30,648 nucleotides of DNA from an uncultured Anaerolineales bacterium (lineage in GTDB: Bacteria > Chloroflexota > Anaerolineae > Anaerolineales > UBA6663), in NCBI GenBank assembly GCA_937952305.1, contig CALFZO010000060.1, positions 1-30,648 on the forward strand. Direction: 5' to 3'. Within the stretch, counting starts at the first letter, position 1, and the number at the start of each line of letters is the position of its first letter. The position numbers and the translations under genes were made by a program. Below, in pieces: positions 1 through 6,325 of this stretch. The notes beneath the pieces are model-generated. The model was not told the origin of the DNA and did no database searches. It saw only the letters and a program-made list of their open reading frames with translations.

Positions 1-270
1 CTGCTGCTGCGCACGCTGTGGCGCTGCGCGCGCCAGCGCCGGCGCTGGCCCTGGGCGGCGCACGAGGCCTTCCTCGACGAGCCGCTCGACGTGCTGCGGG
101 CGCGCTTCGGCATCCGCGTGGCGCATGCCGGGGCGCATGCCGGACCGGATGCGCCAGCGCCCGCGCACGCGCGGCGCGGACCGGCGCCCTGGCTTGCCGC
201 GGCGGTGGCCTGCCCGGCCGCCTATGCGGCGCTGCATGCCGTGGGCCTCGGCGCGCATCGGGCCGAGTTC
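1..270 (+). other. Possible 3' part of an unidentified gene, or a contig junction
   Basis: Frame 1 is open from the first base and reads as plausible coding sequence (Trp/Arg-rich start, then an Ala-rich stretch) to about position 270. Beyond that the same frame stays open to a stop at 460-462, but there it lies exactly antisense to the conserved end of the LysM gene, so the tail cannot be real coding. I do not recognise the product. Either a gene enters from the left and ends near here, or two unrelated sequences meet around 265-280. Confidence 0.25.
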
Positions 271-854
271 CTCGGCGCCAGCGTCGCGGTGGGCAGCGGG
301 GTCACGGTCGGCGTCGGCTGCGGCACCTTGATGGTGGTGCCGACGGACAGGTTGCTGCAGTCGGCGTTGATCAGGCCGCCGTTGGCGCTGATGATGCTGC
401 CGACCGAGACATTGGCGTTGAGCGCGATCTTGATGCAGGTGTCGCCGGACTGGATGACGTAGTCCGTGGGCGGCAGCGGCGTGGCGCTCGGCTCGGGCGT
501 GTCGGTGGGCGTCGGCGTGAACGTCAGCGTGGGCGGGATGGTGGCCGTGTTTGTGGTCGTGGGCGTGTTGTTGACGAACGGGTTCTCCACGACGTTCGAG
601 GCGATGGCGACCATCACGGCGCCGACGGCGACCAACCCGATCACCAGGACAATGATCAGGACCGTGGTCAGGCCGATGGGGCGGCGGTTGAGCGCTGTGG
701 TCGGCGTGGTGCGGCCGGTCGCCGCGACCGCGGCCCCGGCCGTCAGATCGGTGCCGCAGACCAGGCACTTGGTGGCGGCGGCCCCGACACGCGTGCCGCA
801 AGTCGGGCACAACCGGTAGCCCGGGGAGGACGAAGATGGAGCTGATTTGGTCAT
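222..854 (-). CDS. Zinc-ribbon, single-pass membrane protein with extracytoplasmic LysM domain
   Basis: The 210-residue product has an N-terminal zinc ribbon (CPTCG then CLVCG, about residues 15-38), one membrane segment (about 58-85, Leu/Ile/Val-rich), a Thr/Pro-rich linker and a LysM domain (YVIQSGDTCIKIAL onward) ending in VGTTIKVPQPTPT. LysM domains bind peptidoglycan or related glycans, so the C-terminal part probably faces the envelope while the zinc ribbon stays cytoplasmic. This layout is common in Chloroflexota. The ATG at 854 is chosen because a TATAAT lies just upstream and the longer upstream frame has no domain. The last 14 or so residues (Arg/Cys/Ala-rich) do not resemble a LysM tail and coincide with the suspected junction near 270, so the natural C-terminus may be missing. 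Confidence 0.8.
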   Translation of the reverse strand: MTKSAPSSSSPGYRLCPTCGTRVGAAATKCLVCGTDLTAGAAVAATGRTTPTTALNRRPIGLTTVLIIVLVIGLVAVGAVMVAIASNVVENPFVNNTPTTTNTATIPPTLTFTPTPTDTPEPSATPLPPTDYVIQSGDTCIKIALNANVSVGSIISANGGLINADCSNLSVGTTIKVPQPTPTVTPLPTATLAPRNSARCAPRPTACSAA

Positions 855-863
855 GGCGCGCGG

Positions 864-869
864 ATTATA
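864..869 (-). promoter_or_regulatory. -10 box of the LysM gene
   Basis: Perfect TATAAT on the minus strand, ten bases upstream of the ATG at 854. Expected initiation is at about 857, giving a leader of only about three bases. No good -35 box is seen 16-18 bases upstream. Confidence 0.45.
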
Positions 870-973
870 GCAGTGAAGCGGGATGCTCGAGGCCGTCGGG
901 GTTATTGGAAACTTGATAGAAAACGCACGGCCTGGTCCGCGGCTGACCGGCGTTGACAGCGGTATTTCGCCGG

Positions 974-992
974 CCCCGCGCCCGGCGCGGGG
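974..992 (-). repeat. GC-only hairpin downstream of the sigma factor gene
   Basis: CCCCGCGC and GCGCGGGG form eight perfect pairs around a three-base loop, seven bases past the stop codon of the sigma factor gene. No T-run follows on either strand, so it may stabilise a 3' end rather than act as a classical intrinsic terminator. Confidence 0.4.
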
Positions 993-999
993 AGGGCGC

Positions 1000-2277
1000 T
1001 CAGAGCTGGCCCAGAGCGCGGGCGCGCTCAAGCAGCAACGCGCGCTCGGCGGTGTTGTGTGTGAGGGCGGCGGCCCGCTCGAACTCGGCGCGGGCCTCGG
1101 CGAGGCGGCCCAGCCTGGCCAGCAGGTCGCCGCGCACGGCCGGCAGCAAGTGATAGTGCCGCAGCGCCGGCTCATCGGTCAGGGCATCGACGATCTCCAG
1201 GCCGACGGCCGGGCCGTAGGCCATGGCGAGCGCCACCGCCCGGTTCAACTCCACCACCGGCGAGGGCGCCCGTTGGGCGAGCGCGTCGTACAGCGCCGCG
1301 ATGCGCGTCCAATCCGTCTCCGCCGGGGTGCGCGCCCGCGCATGGCAGGCGGCGATGGCGGCCTGGAGCGCGTACGGGCCGAACTCTCCGCCCAGGGCCT
1401 CGGCGCGCGCCAGGGCCGCCAGCCCGCGCCGGATGAGGAGTTGATCCCAGCGCGCGCGGTTCTGCTCGTTGAGGCGGATGGGCTGGCCGGCCGGGCTGAC
1501 CCGGGCGCGCAGCCGCGACGCCTGCAGTTCCAGCAGCGCCACCAGCCCGTGGACCTCGGCCTCCGCCGGCATCAGCTCTGCCAGGATGCGGCCCAGGCGC
1601 AGGGCGTCTTCGCACAGGGCTGGCCGCACCCAATCGTCGCCGGCCGTCGCGGCATAGCCCTCGTTGAAGATGAGGTAGATCACTTCCAGCACCGAGGCCA
1701 GGCGCGCCGCGCGCTCGGCCCCGTCCGGGACTTCGAAGGCAACCCGCGCCTCCGTCAGGGTGCGCTTGGCCCGCACGATGCGCTGGGCGATGGTCGGTTC
1801 GGGCACCAGACAGGCCCGCGCGATCTCGGCCGTCGTCAGGCCGCCCAGCAGGCGCAGGGTCAGCGCCACGCGGGCGTCGGTGGAAAGCACCGGGTGGCAG
1901 GCCGTGAAGATCAGACGCAGCAGATCGTCGCCGATGTCGTCGGCGGCGGCCGTTGCCGGTGCGCCGTCGGAAGCGGCCGCCGCCAGGTCTTGCTGGATCT
2001 CCAGGTCACGCCCGAGGGCGGCCTGGGTGCGCTCGGCGAGCACGTTGCGCCGGATCCGGTCGATGGCGCGGTGCTTGGCGGTGGCCATGAGCCAGGCGCC
2101 CGGCTTGCGCGGGAGGCCCGTTTCCGGCCAGCGCTCCAGCGCGATGACGAGCGCGTCCTGGGCCAGGTCCTCGGCCAGGCCGAGGTCGCCCACGATGCGG
2201 GCCAGGCCAGCGATGAGCCTGGCCGATTCGATCCGCCAGACCGCTTCGATAGCGCGCTGGGTCTCGGACGCCGGCAT
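1000..2277 (-). CDS. ECF42-type RNA polymerase sigma factor with C-terminal TPR-like domain
   Basis: The 425-residue protein has sigma region 2 (about residues 10-85, with LAEDLAQDALVIALERWP and the RAIDRIRR helix) and region 4 (about 115-170, LTTAEIARACLVPEPTIAQR). A long helical extension follows, with NEGYAA, RLNEQNRARWD and VELNRAVALAMA, typical of the SnoaL-free, TPR-bearing ECF42 group. These factors lack a conventional anti-sigma and are encoded beside YCII/DGPF proteins, as here. The ATG at 2277 lies seven bases after the stop of the reductase gene, so the three minus-strand genes form an operon. The C-terminal domain is thought to control activity in this family; the signal is unknown. 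Confidence 0.92.
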   Translation of the reverse strand: MPASETQRAIEAVWRIESARLIAGLARIVGDLGLAEDLAQDALVIALERWPETGLPRKPGAWLMATAKHRAIDRIRRNVLAERTQAALGRDLEIQQDLAAAASDGAPATAAADDIGDDLLRLIFTACHPVLSTDARVALTLRLLGGLTTAEIARACLVPEPTIAQRIVRAKRTLTEARVAFEVPDGAERAARLASVLEVIYLIFNEGYAATAGDDWVRPALCEDALRLGRILAELMPAEAEVHGLVALLELQASRLRARVSPAGQPIRLNEQNRARWDQLLIRRGLAALARAEALGGEFGPYALQAAIAACHARARTPAETDWTRIAALYDALAQRAPSPVVELNRAVALAMAYGPAVGLEIVDALTDEPALRHYHLLPAVRGDLLARLGRLAEARAEFERAAALTHNTAERALLLERARALGQL

Positions 2278-2284
2278 TCCGCGC

Positions 2285-2833
2285 TCAGGCGTCCGGGCGG
2301 GGTTGATAGGCGGCGAGCAGCACGCCGGTGCGCGTCGTCTTAGCCTCCACCAGTTGCAGCCGTTGCAGGGCGTCGCCGTCCTGGAAGAGGCGCTGGCCGC
2401 GGCCCACCACCACCGGATGGACCATCAACGTCAGCGTGTCCAGCAGGCCAGCACGCAGCAGGGAGCGCACCAGGGTGGGGCTGCCGGCCACGCCGATGTT
2501 CTTCCCCGGCTGCTGCTTGAGCCGGGCCAGGGCGGTAGCCAGATCACCCGTGATCAGCGTCGAGTTCTGCCACGAGACCGTCTTCAAGGTGGTGGAGGCC
2601 ACGACCTTGGGCGTGCTGTTGATGTAGCTGGCGAACGGCTCGTCGGTGGCGGTGGGCCAGTAGGGCGCCCACTCCTGGTAGGTGACGCGGCCCAGGAGCA
2701 CCGTGTCCTGCGCGGCCAGGGCCGCCTGCATGGCCGTCCCCATGTCTTCATCGAAGTGATCGAACTGCCATTGGTCCGGCGACTGCACGACGCCATCCAA
2801 CGAGATGAACAAGGCCGCGACGATTTTCCGCAT
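2285..2833 (-). CDS. RibD C-terminal / dihydrofolate-reductase-like protein
   Basis: The 182-residue protein opens with MRKIVAALFISLDGVVQSPD, the typical start of the bacterial RibD_C-type reductase family, followed by LLGRVTYQEWAPYWP and a C-terminal GSPTLVRSLLRAGLLD...HPVVVGRGQRLF. These motifs form the NADPH-binding reductase fold, but the substrate of such stand-alone proteins is usually unknown. It is not the folate-essential FolA. The ATG at 2833 has a clear GAGGAGG ribosome site. It sits between the YCII gene (about 97 bases upstream) and the sigma factor gene (seven bases downstream), a common neighbourhood for ECF42 operons. Confidence 0.88.
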   Translation of the reverse strand: MRKIVAALFISLDGVVQSPDQWQFDHFDEDMGTAMQAALAAQDTVLLGRVTYQEWAPYWPTATDEPFASYINSTPKVVASTTLKTVSWQNSTLITGDLATALARLKQQPGKNIGVAGSPTLVRSLLRAGLLDTLTLMVHPVVVGRGQRLFQDGDALQRLQLVEAKTTRTGVLLAAYQPRPDA

Positions 2834-2930
2834 GGCAACGCCTCCTCAACTGGCAACAAGATATCGCTCGGAGCGGGGGGCGGCCGCACCCGTAGACGCG
2901 CGTGGGCGCGGCCGCCGCCTGACCGGGACC

Positions 2931-3365
2931 TCAGTGTTGGTTAGCCTTGGCCTCAAGCTGCGTGCGCAGGCGTTCCTCCTGTTCACGCAACTCGGGCGTG
3001 AACTCGGCGCCGAAGTCGTCGGCCTCGAACACCGGCCGAATCTCGAGCTCAGACTCCTGGAGCATGGGGTTGGGGCAGCGCTTGGCCCATTCCACGGCCT
3101 CGTCCAGGGACTTCACCTGCCACAGCCAGAAGCCGGCGATCAGCTCCTTGGCCTCGGTGAAGGGGCCGTCAATCACGGTGCGCCGATCGCCCGAGAAGCG
3201 CACGCGCTTGCCGCGCGAGCTGGGGTGCAGACCTTCGCCGGCCAGCATGATCCCGGCCTTCACCAGTTCTTCATTGTAACGGCCCATGTCGGCCAGCAGC
3301 TGCTCGCTGGGCATCACACCGGCCTCGCTGTCCTTGTCCGCTTTGACCAAAACCATGACGCGCAT
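2931..3365 (-). CDS. YCII/DGPF-domain protein
   Basis: The 144-residue protein begins MRVMVLVKADKDSEAG and carries VIDGPFTEAKELIAGFW, the DGPF signature of YCII-related proteins, then a charged C-terminal helix. The ATG at 3365 is preferred over an upstream in-frame start because GGAGGT lies six bases upstream. Function is not established for the family; members fold as ferredoxin-like dimers with a conserved pocket and co-occur with ECF42 sigma factors, which are thought to control them. It is probably the first gene of the three-gene operon and a likely target of its own sigma factor. Confidence 0.9.
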   Translation of the reverse strand: MRVMVLVKADKDSEAGVMPSEQLLADMGRYNEELVKAGIMLAGEGLHPSSRGKRVRFSGDRRTVIDGPFTEAKELIAGFWLWQVKSLDEAVEWAKRCPNPMLQESELEIRPVFEADDFGAEFTPELREQEERLRTQLEAKANQH

Positions 3366-3715
3366 TGTCGTACCTCCTTGGGTGGTTGGGGGCCCGGGCC
3401 GCAACGCCTGCGGCCGGCCTGTTCCCGCGCTCTATTAATACGTCGAACAAGGTTCGCCGGAATCGACACGATTGCGGAATTTGTGCAACTCGCCCCACGA
3501 CAGGAATTGGGGCAACAATAAATAGGCGCGACCGTCGCTCTGGCGATGACATCGGCGAACCGTGACCACGCTCAAAGCGATCGGCGTACGCCGACGGCGC
3601 GTGGTGGGTGCGGTCTGGGTGGGTCCCCGCGAGCCGCCGCCGTTATGGAGCGGCGCGACGTGAGCCGGGACCTGCAGGCGCTGTGCGCCGGGGGTTGGGA
3701 GGTGGTGCGCGCCGG
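3366..3715. other. Intergenic region with A+T-rich island upstream of the YCII operon
   Basis: No gene is supported here. An A+T-rich island at about 3430-3530 contrasts with the G+C-rich surroundings and probably holds the YCII operon promoter on the minus strand (a TATTAA at 3435-3440 is a candidate -10, with no convincing -35). On the minus strand it also carries ATTCCG twice at a 17-base period (about 3458-3480), and TTGCCCCA facing TGGGGCGA around 3490-3515. Either could be a regulator or ECF promoter site. The stretch 3540-3715 shows nothing recognisable. Confidence 0.35.
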
Positions 3716-4312
3716 TCAGGAGGCTGGAGCGCTCGGCGCGGGCGGCGACGCCAGCCGGCCATCCAGGCCCAGCTCCGGCGCAATCGCGCGCATGGCCTCG
3801 ATCGTGAACGTGATGTGCTCGGTCAGGTCCACGCCCAGCGCCTGGACGTTGTGCTCGATCTCAGCGCGGTCCACGCCGGCCGCGAAGGCGCGGTCCTTCC
3901 ATTTGCCTTTGACGCTCTTAGCCGATAAGTCGTGCAGGCTCTTCGAAGGGCGCACCAGGGCGCAGGCCGTGATCAGGCCGGTCAACTCGTCGCAGGCCGC
4001 CAGCGCCTTGTCCATGACCTTTTCGCGCGGCACGCCGGTGTGGTCGGCGTGGCTCTGGATGCAGCGGATGATGTCCTCGGGCACGCCGCGCGCGCGCAGG
4101 ATCGGGGCGCCGGCCTGCGGGTGCTGCTCCAGGGTGGGGTGGATCTCCCAGTCGAAGTCATGCAGCAGGCCGGCCAGGCCCCAGGTGTCCGGGTCCTCGC
4201 CGTAGCGGACGGCGTAGGCGCGCAGGGCGGCCTCCACCGAGAGCATGTGGTTGATCAGGCCCTGGTTCTGGACGTGGTCGGTGACGATGGCAAAGGCTTG
4301 AGCGCGGTCCAT
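3716..4312 (-). CDS. HD-domain phosphohydrolase-like protein
   Basis: The 198-residue protein has the metal-binding pattern of the HD superfamily: H22 in LINHML, H51-D52 in GLLHDFDWE, H88/H91 in IQSHADHTG and D108 in AACDELTGL. HD proteins hydrolyse phosphate esters of nucleotides or related compounds; the substrate here cannot be read from sequence. HDIG-type proteins of this length are widespread and mostly uncharacterised. The ATG at 4312 is used; upstream a TATCAT (4343-4348, minus strand) may be the -10 box. It diverges from the DUF2085 gene. The last 20 residues are low-complexity Pro/Ala/Ser. Confidence 0.85.
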   Translation of the reverse strand: MDRAQAFAIVTDHVQNQGLINHMLSVEAALRAYAVRYGEDPDTWGLAGLLHDFDWEIHPTLEQHPQAGAPILRARGVPEDIIRCIQSHADHTGVPREKVMDKALAACDELTGLITACALVRPSKSLHDLSAKSVKGKWKDRAFAAGVDRAEIEHNVQALGVDLTEHITFTIEAMRAIAPELGLDGRLASPPAPSAPAS

Positions 4313-4354
4313 GTGATTATTCTCGGCGACAGGATGGGCGCCATGATAGCACGA

Positions 4355-4383
4355 TTGCGCCGGCCCCGGCCGGCCTTTATAAT
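4355..4383 (+). promoter_or_regulatory. Sigma-70-type promoter of the DUF2085 gene
   Basis: TTGCGC (4355-4360), a 17-base spacer and a perfect TATAAT (4378-4383). The expected start of transcription is about 4390, which is the first base of the GTG start codon, implying a leaderless mRNA. Confidence 0.65.
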
Positions 4384-4389
4384 CCGCGC

Positions 4390-5220
4390 GTGCTGGAAGA
4401 GACCCAACCGACTCCCGGCTGGCGCGCGGGGCGCTTGGCCGGGCCGCTGTTGCTGGCGGCCTTTGCCCTGACGCTGGGGGCGTGGCTGGCGTACACGCCG
4501 CCCGGCCTGCTCGGCAAAGCCGACGCCATCGGCTACGCCATCTGTCACCGCATCGACCTGCGCTCCTTCCACCTCGGGGACCGGCCGCTGCCGCTCTGCG
4601 CGCGCTGCACGGGCATCTACCTGGGCGCCCTGGCGGGCACGGTGACGTTGCTGGCCCTGGGCCGGCGCCGCGCCGGCGGCCTGCCGCCCACGCCGCTGCT
4701 GGTCGTCCTGGTCGGCTTCATCGCCGTGATGGGTGCGGACGGCCTCAACTCCTACCTGACCCTGTTCCCCAACGGCCCGCACCTGTACGAGCCCAACAAC
4801 GCCCTGCGCCTGGTCACCGGCACCTTCAACGGTCTGGCCGTGGGCGCGCTGCTCCTGCCCGTGTTCAACCAGACGGTCTGGCGGGATTGGGAGCCGCGCC
4901 CGAGCCTGGCGAGCTACCGTGAACTGGGAGTGCTGGCGCTGGTTGGGGCCGGGGTGTGCGCGCTGGTACTCACCGAGCAGCCGCTGGTGCTCTATCCCCT
5001 GGCCGTGCTCAGCGCCCTGGGCGTGCTGCTGCTGCTGACGATGTTGTACACCGTGGCGGTGGTGGTGCTGACCGGCCAGCAGAACCGCCTGACCACTTGG
5101 CGGCAGGCCGCCTTGCCGGCGCTGGCCGGGCTGACGCTGGCGCTGCTGCAGATCGCGGCCATCGACGCGGTGCGCTACGCCCTGTTCGGCACGTGGGCCG
5201 GCTTCCCGCTGGGGCGCTGA
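4390..5220 (+). CDS. DUF2085 integral membrane protein
   Basis: The 276-residue protein matches the DUF2085 family: AICHRIDLRSFHLGDRPLPL then CARCTGIYLG, giving conserved C52-H53 and C70/C73 that could bind metal or heme. About seven hydrophobic segments span the rest. The biochemical role of the family is not known. The GTG at 4390 is the only start compatible with the strong promoter ending at 4383, and there is no ribosome binding site, consistent with leaderless translation. The small Cys-rich membrane protein gene follows 52 bases downstream under its own -10 box. Confidence 0.85.
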   Translation: MLEETQPTPGWRAGRLAGPLLLAAFALTLGAWLAYTPPGLLGKADAIGYAICHRIDLRSFHLGDRPLPLCARCTGIYLGALAGTVTLLALGRRRAGGLPPTPLLVVLVGFIAVMGADGLNSYLTLFPNGPHLYEPNNALRLVTGTFNGLAVGALLLPVFNQTVWRDWEPRPSLASYRELGVLALVGAGVCALVLTEQPLVLYPLAVLSALGVLLLLTMLYTVAVVVLTGQQNRLTTWRQAALPALAGLTLALLQIAAIDAVRYALFGTWAGFPLGR

Positions 5221-5248
5221 CCGCACCCGCCCAAAGGGGGCCTCCGTT

Positions 5249-5254
5249 TATAAT
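5249..5254 (+). promoter_or_regulatory. -10 box of the small Cys-rich protein gene
   Basis: Perfect TATAAT, followed by AGGAG (5261-5265) and the ATG at 5273. No -35 box is evident 17 bases upstream. Confidence 0.45.
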
Positions 5255-5272
5255 GGCCCCAGGAGATTTCGC

Positions 5273-5458
5273 ATGACCGACTTTCCGGTGACGCCTTCGC
5301 AACCTCAAAGCAACAACCGCACGCGCAACCTGATCCTGGTCGGCGTGGGCGTGGCGGTGCTGCTGTGCTGCTGCTGTCTGGTTATCGCCGTGCCGGCTCT
5401 GTGGTACTGCGGCGATGTTCTGACCGGGCTGTCCAACAGCTGCGCGCCCTTCCCTTAG
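5273..5458 (+). CDS. Small single-pass membrane protein with polycysteine segment
   Basis: This 61-residue product has a polar N-terminus (about 18 residues, Ser/Gln/Asn-rich), one membrane segment (LILVGVGVAVLL, a run of four or five cysteines, then LVIAVPALWY) and a short tail with two further cysteines. An AGGAG site lies eight bases before the ATG, a TATAAT sits upstream and a terminator-like hairpin follows, so it is probably expressed on its own. I do not recognise a family. The Cys cluster could be lipidated, bind metal or form disulfides. Chloroflexota carry many short proteins of this build without known function. Confidence 0.7.
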   Translation: MTDFPVTPSQPQSNNRTRNLILVGVGVAVLLCCCCLVIAVPALWYCGDVLTGLSNSCAPFP

Positions 5459-5508
5459 TACCCCGCCCACTGAACAGGCCGGATCGAGACCGCCTGAGCG
5501 CCACTGGG

Positions 5509-5534
5509 GCCGGATAACGCCTGTCCGGCTCTTT
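5509..5534 (+). terminator. Rho-independent terminator-like hairpin
   Basis: GCCGGA and TCCGGC pair around a nine-base loop and are followed by TCTTTC. It lies about 50 bases after the small membrane protein gene, where that unit meets the convergent tetR gene. The T-run is short, so efficiency is uncertain. Confidence 0.55.
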
Positions 5535-5549
5535 CGTGTGGACGGGGCC

Positions 5550-6227
5550 CTAAAGCGATCCGGTCCGCGCGCCCAGCGGCGGCCGCGGCACGTCCAACCC
5601 CAGCGCCCACCACATCCCGAAGGCGCACAGCCGGTAGGTGAGCCGCGCCATCGCCTCCGGCGAATAGGGGCGGCCTTCGCTCAACCACCAGCGCATCAGG
5701 CCGATCTCGCCCGCCGCCAGGTAGCGCGCGATCAGGCCGAGCGGCACCGGCGGCTCGCCGGTTGTGGGCGCCAGCGGCCGCAGCAGCTTGGCCTCGAAGA
5801 TGCGCGCCAGGTAATCCTCCACTTTCACCACGAACGCCGACACGCCGCGTTCGCTCAACATCACGCGGTAGAAATCCGCATGCGCCGCCACGTGCTCAAA
5901 ATCGGTCGCCACGACCAGGTCGGCCGGCTCGGCTTCGCGCAGGATCAGCTCGCGCGTCACGGCCGGGAAGTCGCGCAGCAGCTCGTCGTAGATGGCCTGC
6001 ATGCTGCTGAAGAGCAGTTCGTCCTTGTCCTTGTAGTGCAAATAGAAGGTGGCCCGGCTGACGTTGGCGCGGTCGGTGATGTCCTGGATCGCGATCTCGT
6101 CGAAGCCCTTCTCGACGATCAGCTGCAGTAGGGCCTGGCTGAGCAGCGCGCGGGTCCGCTCGACGCGCCGGTCGGGCCGGCGTTCGGCCGGGGCGGCGGC
6201 TTTAGATGGGTGTCTAGAATTGGACAT
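5550..6227 (-). CDS. TetR/AcrR-family transcriptional regulator
   Basis: About 225 residues. The N-terminal helix-turn-helix reads ALLQLIVEKGFDEIAIQDIT then DRANVSRATFYLHYKDKDEL, the standard TetR DNA-binding pattern (about residues 25-70). The C-terminal ligand domain resembles TetR proteins of the type with an MRWWLSEG segment. The ATG at 6227 is preferred over an upstream TTG at 6236. The gene diverges from the P450 gene, and its start codon lies inside the palindrome TGGACATGTCCA. By analogy with other divergent TetR pairs it probably represses itself and the P450-GNAT unit; the ligand is unknown. Confidence 0.92.
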   Translation of the reverse strand: MSNSRHPSKAAAPAERRPDRRVERTRALLSQALLQLIVEKGFDEIAIQDITDRANVSRATFYLHYKDKDELLFSSMQAIYDELLRDFPAVTRELILREAEPADLVVATDFEHVAAHADFYRVMLSERGVSAFVVKVEDYLARIFEAKLLRPLAPTTGEPPVPLGLIARYLAAGEIGLMRWWLSEGRPYSPEAMARLTYRLCAFGMWWALGLDVPRPPLGARTGSL

Positions 6228-6232
6228 GTCCA
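6221..6232. promoter_or_regulatory. Perfect 12-base palindrome, candidate TetR operator
   Basis: TGGACATGTCCA is fully self-complementary and covers the tetR start codon. TetR-family operators are commonly palindromes in the divergent intergenic region, so it is a plausible autoregulation site. It does not overlap the P450 promoter. Confidence 0.4.
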
Positions 6233-6244
6233 GCAATCTCAGGC

Positions 6245-6273
6245 TTGACGCGATTTTCCAAATTCTATATCCA
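6245..6273 (+). promoter_or_regulatory. Candidate promoter of the P450 gene
   Basis: TTGACG (6245-6250), a 17-base spacer and TATCCA (6268-6273). An alternative -10, TATATC at 6266-6271, gives a 15-base spacer. Expected transcription start is about 6280. The -10 is weak, which fits a regulated promoter. It overlaps the tetR promoter head-on. Confidence 0.45.
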
Positions 6274-6292
6274 TTACAAGACAGCGCGTCAA
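6264..6292 (-). promoter_or_regulatory. Promoter of the tetR gene
   Basis: On the minus strand TTGACG (6292-6287), a 17-base spacer and TATAGA (6269-6264). Expected start is about 6257, giving a leader of about 30 bases before the ATG at 6227. The -35 region is part of an exact inverted repeat TTGACGCG/CGCGTCAA (6245-6252 and 6285-6292) shared with the opposing promoter. Confidence 0.6.
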
Positions 6293-6325
6293 TTATTATT
6301 CCACGAGTGTAGAAAGGCGATGGCG

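Noticed and set aside
953..958. Perfect TTGACA as a promoter
   Set aside because: No -10 element lies 16-18 bases downstream; the sequence there is G+C-rich.
883..2343. Long open frame on the plus strand
   Set aside because: It lies antisense to the sigma factor gene, is Arg/Gly/Gln-rich and has no recognisable domain; G+C-rich DNA often yields such frames.
3546..4205. Open plus-strand frame across the HD gene
   Set aside because: Mostly antisense to the HD protein; composition is that of a shadow frame and no ribosome site is seen.
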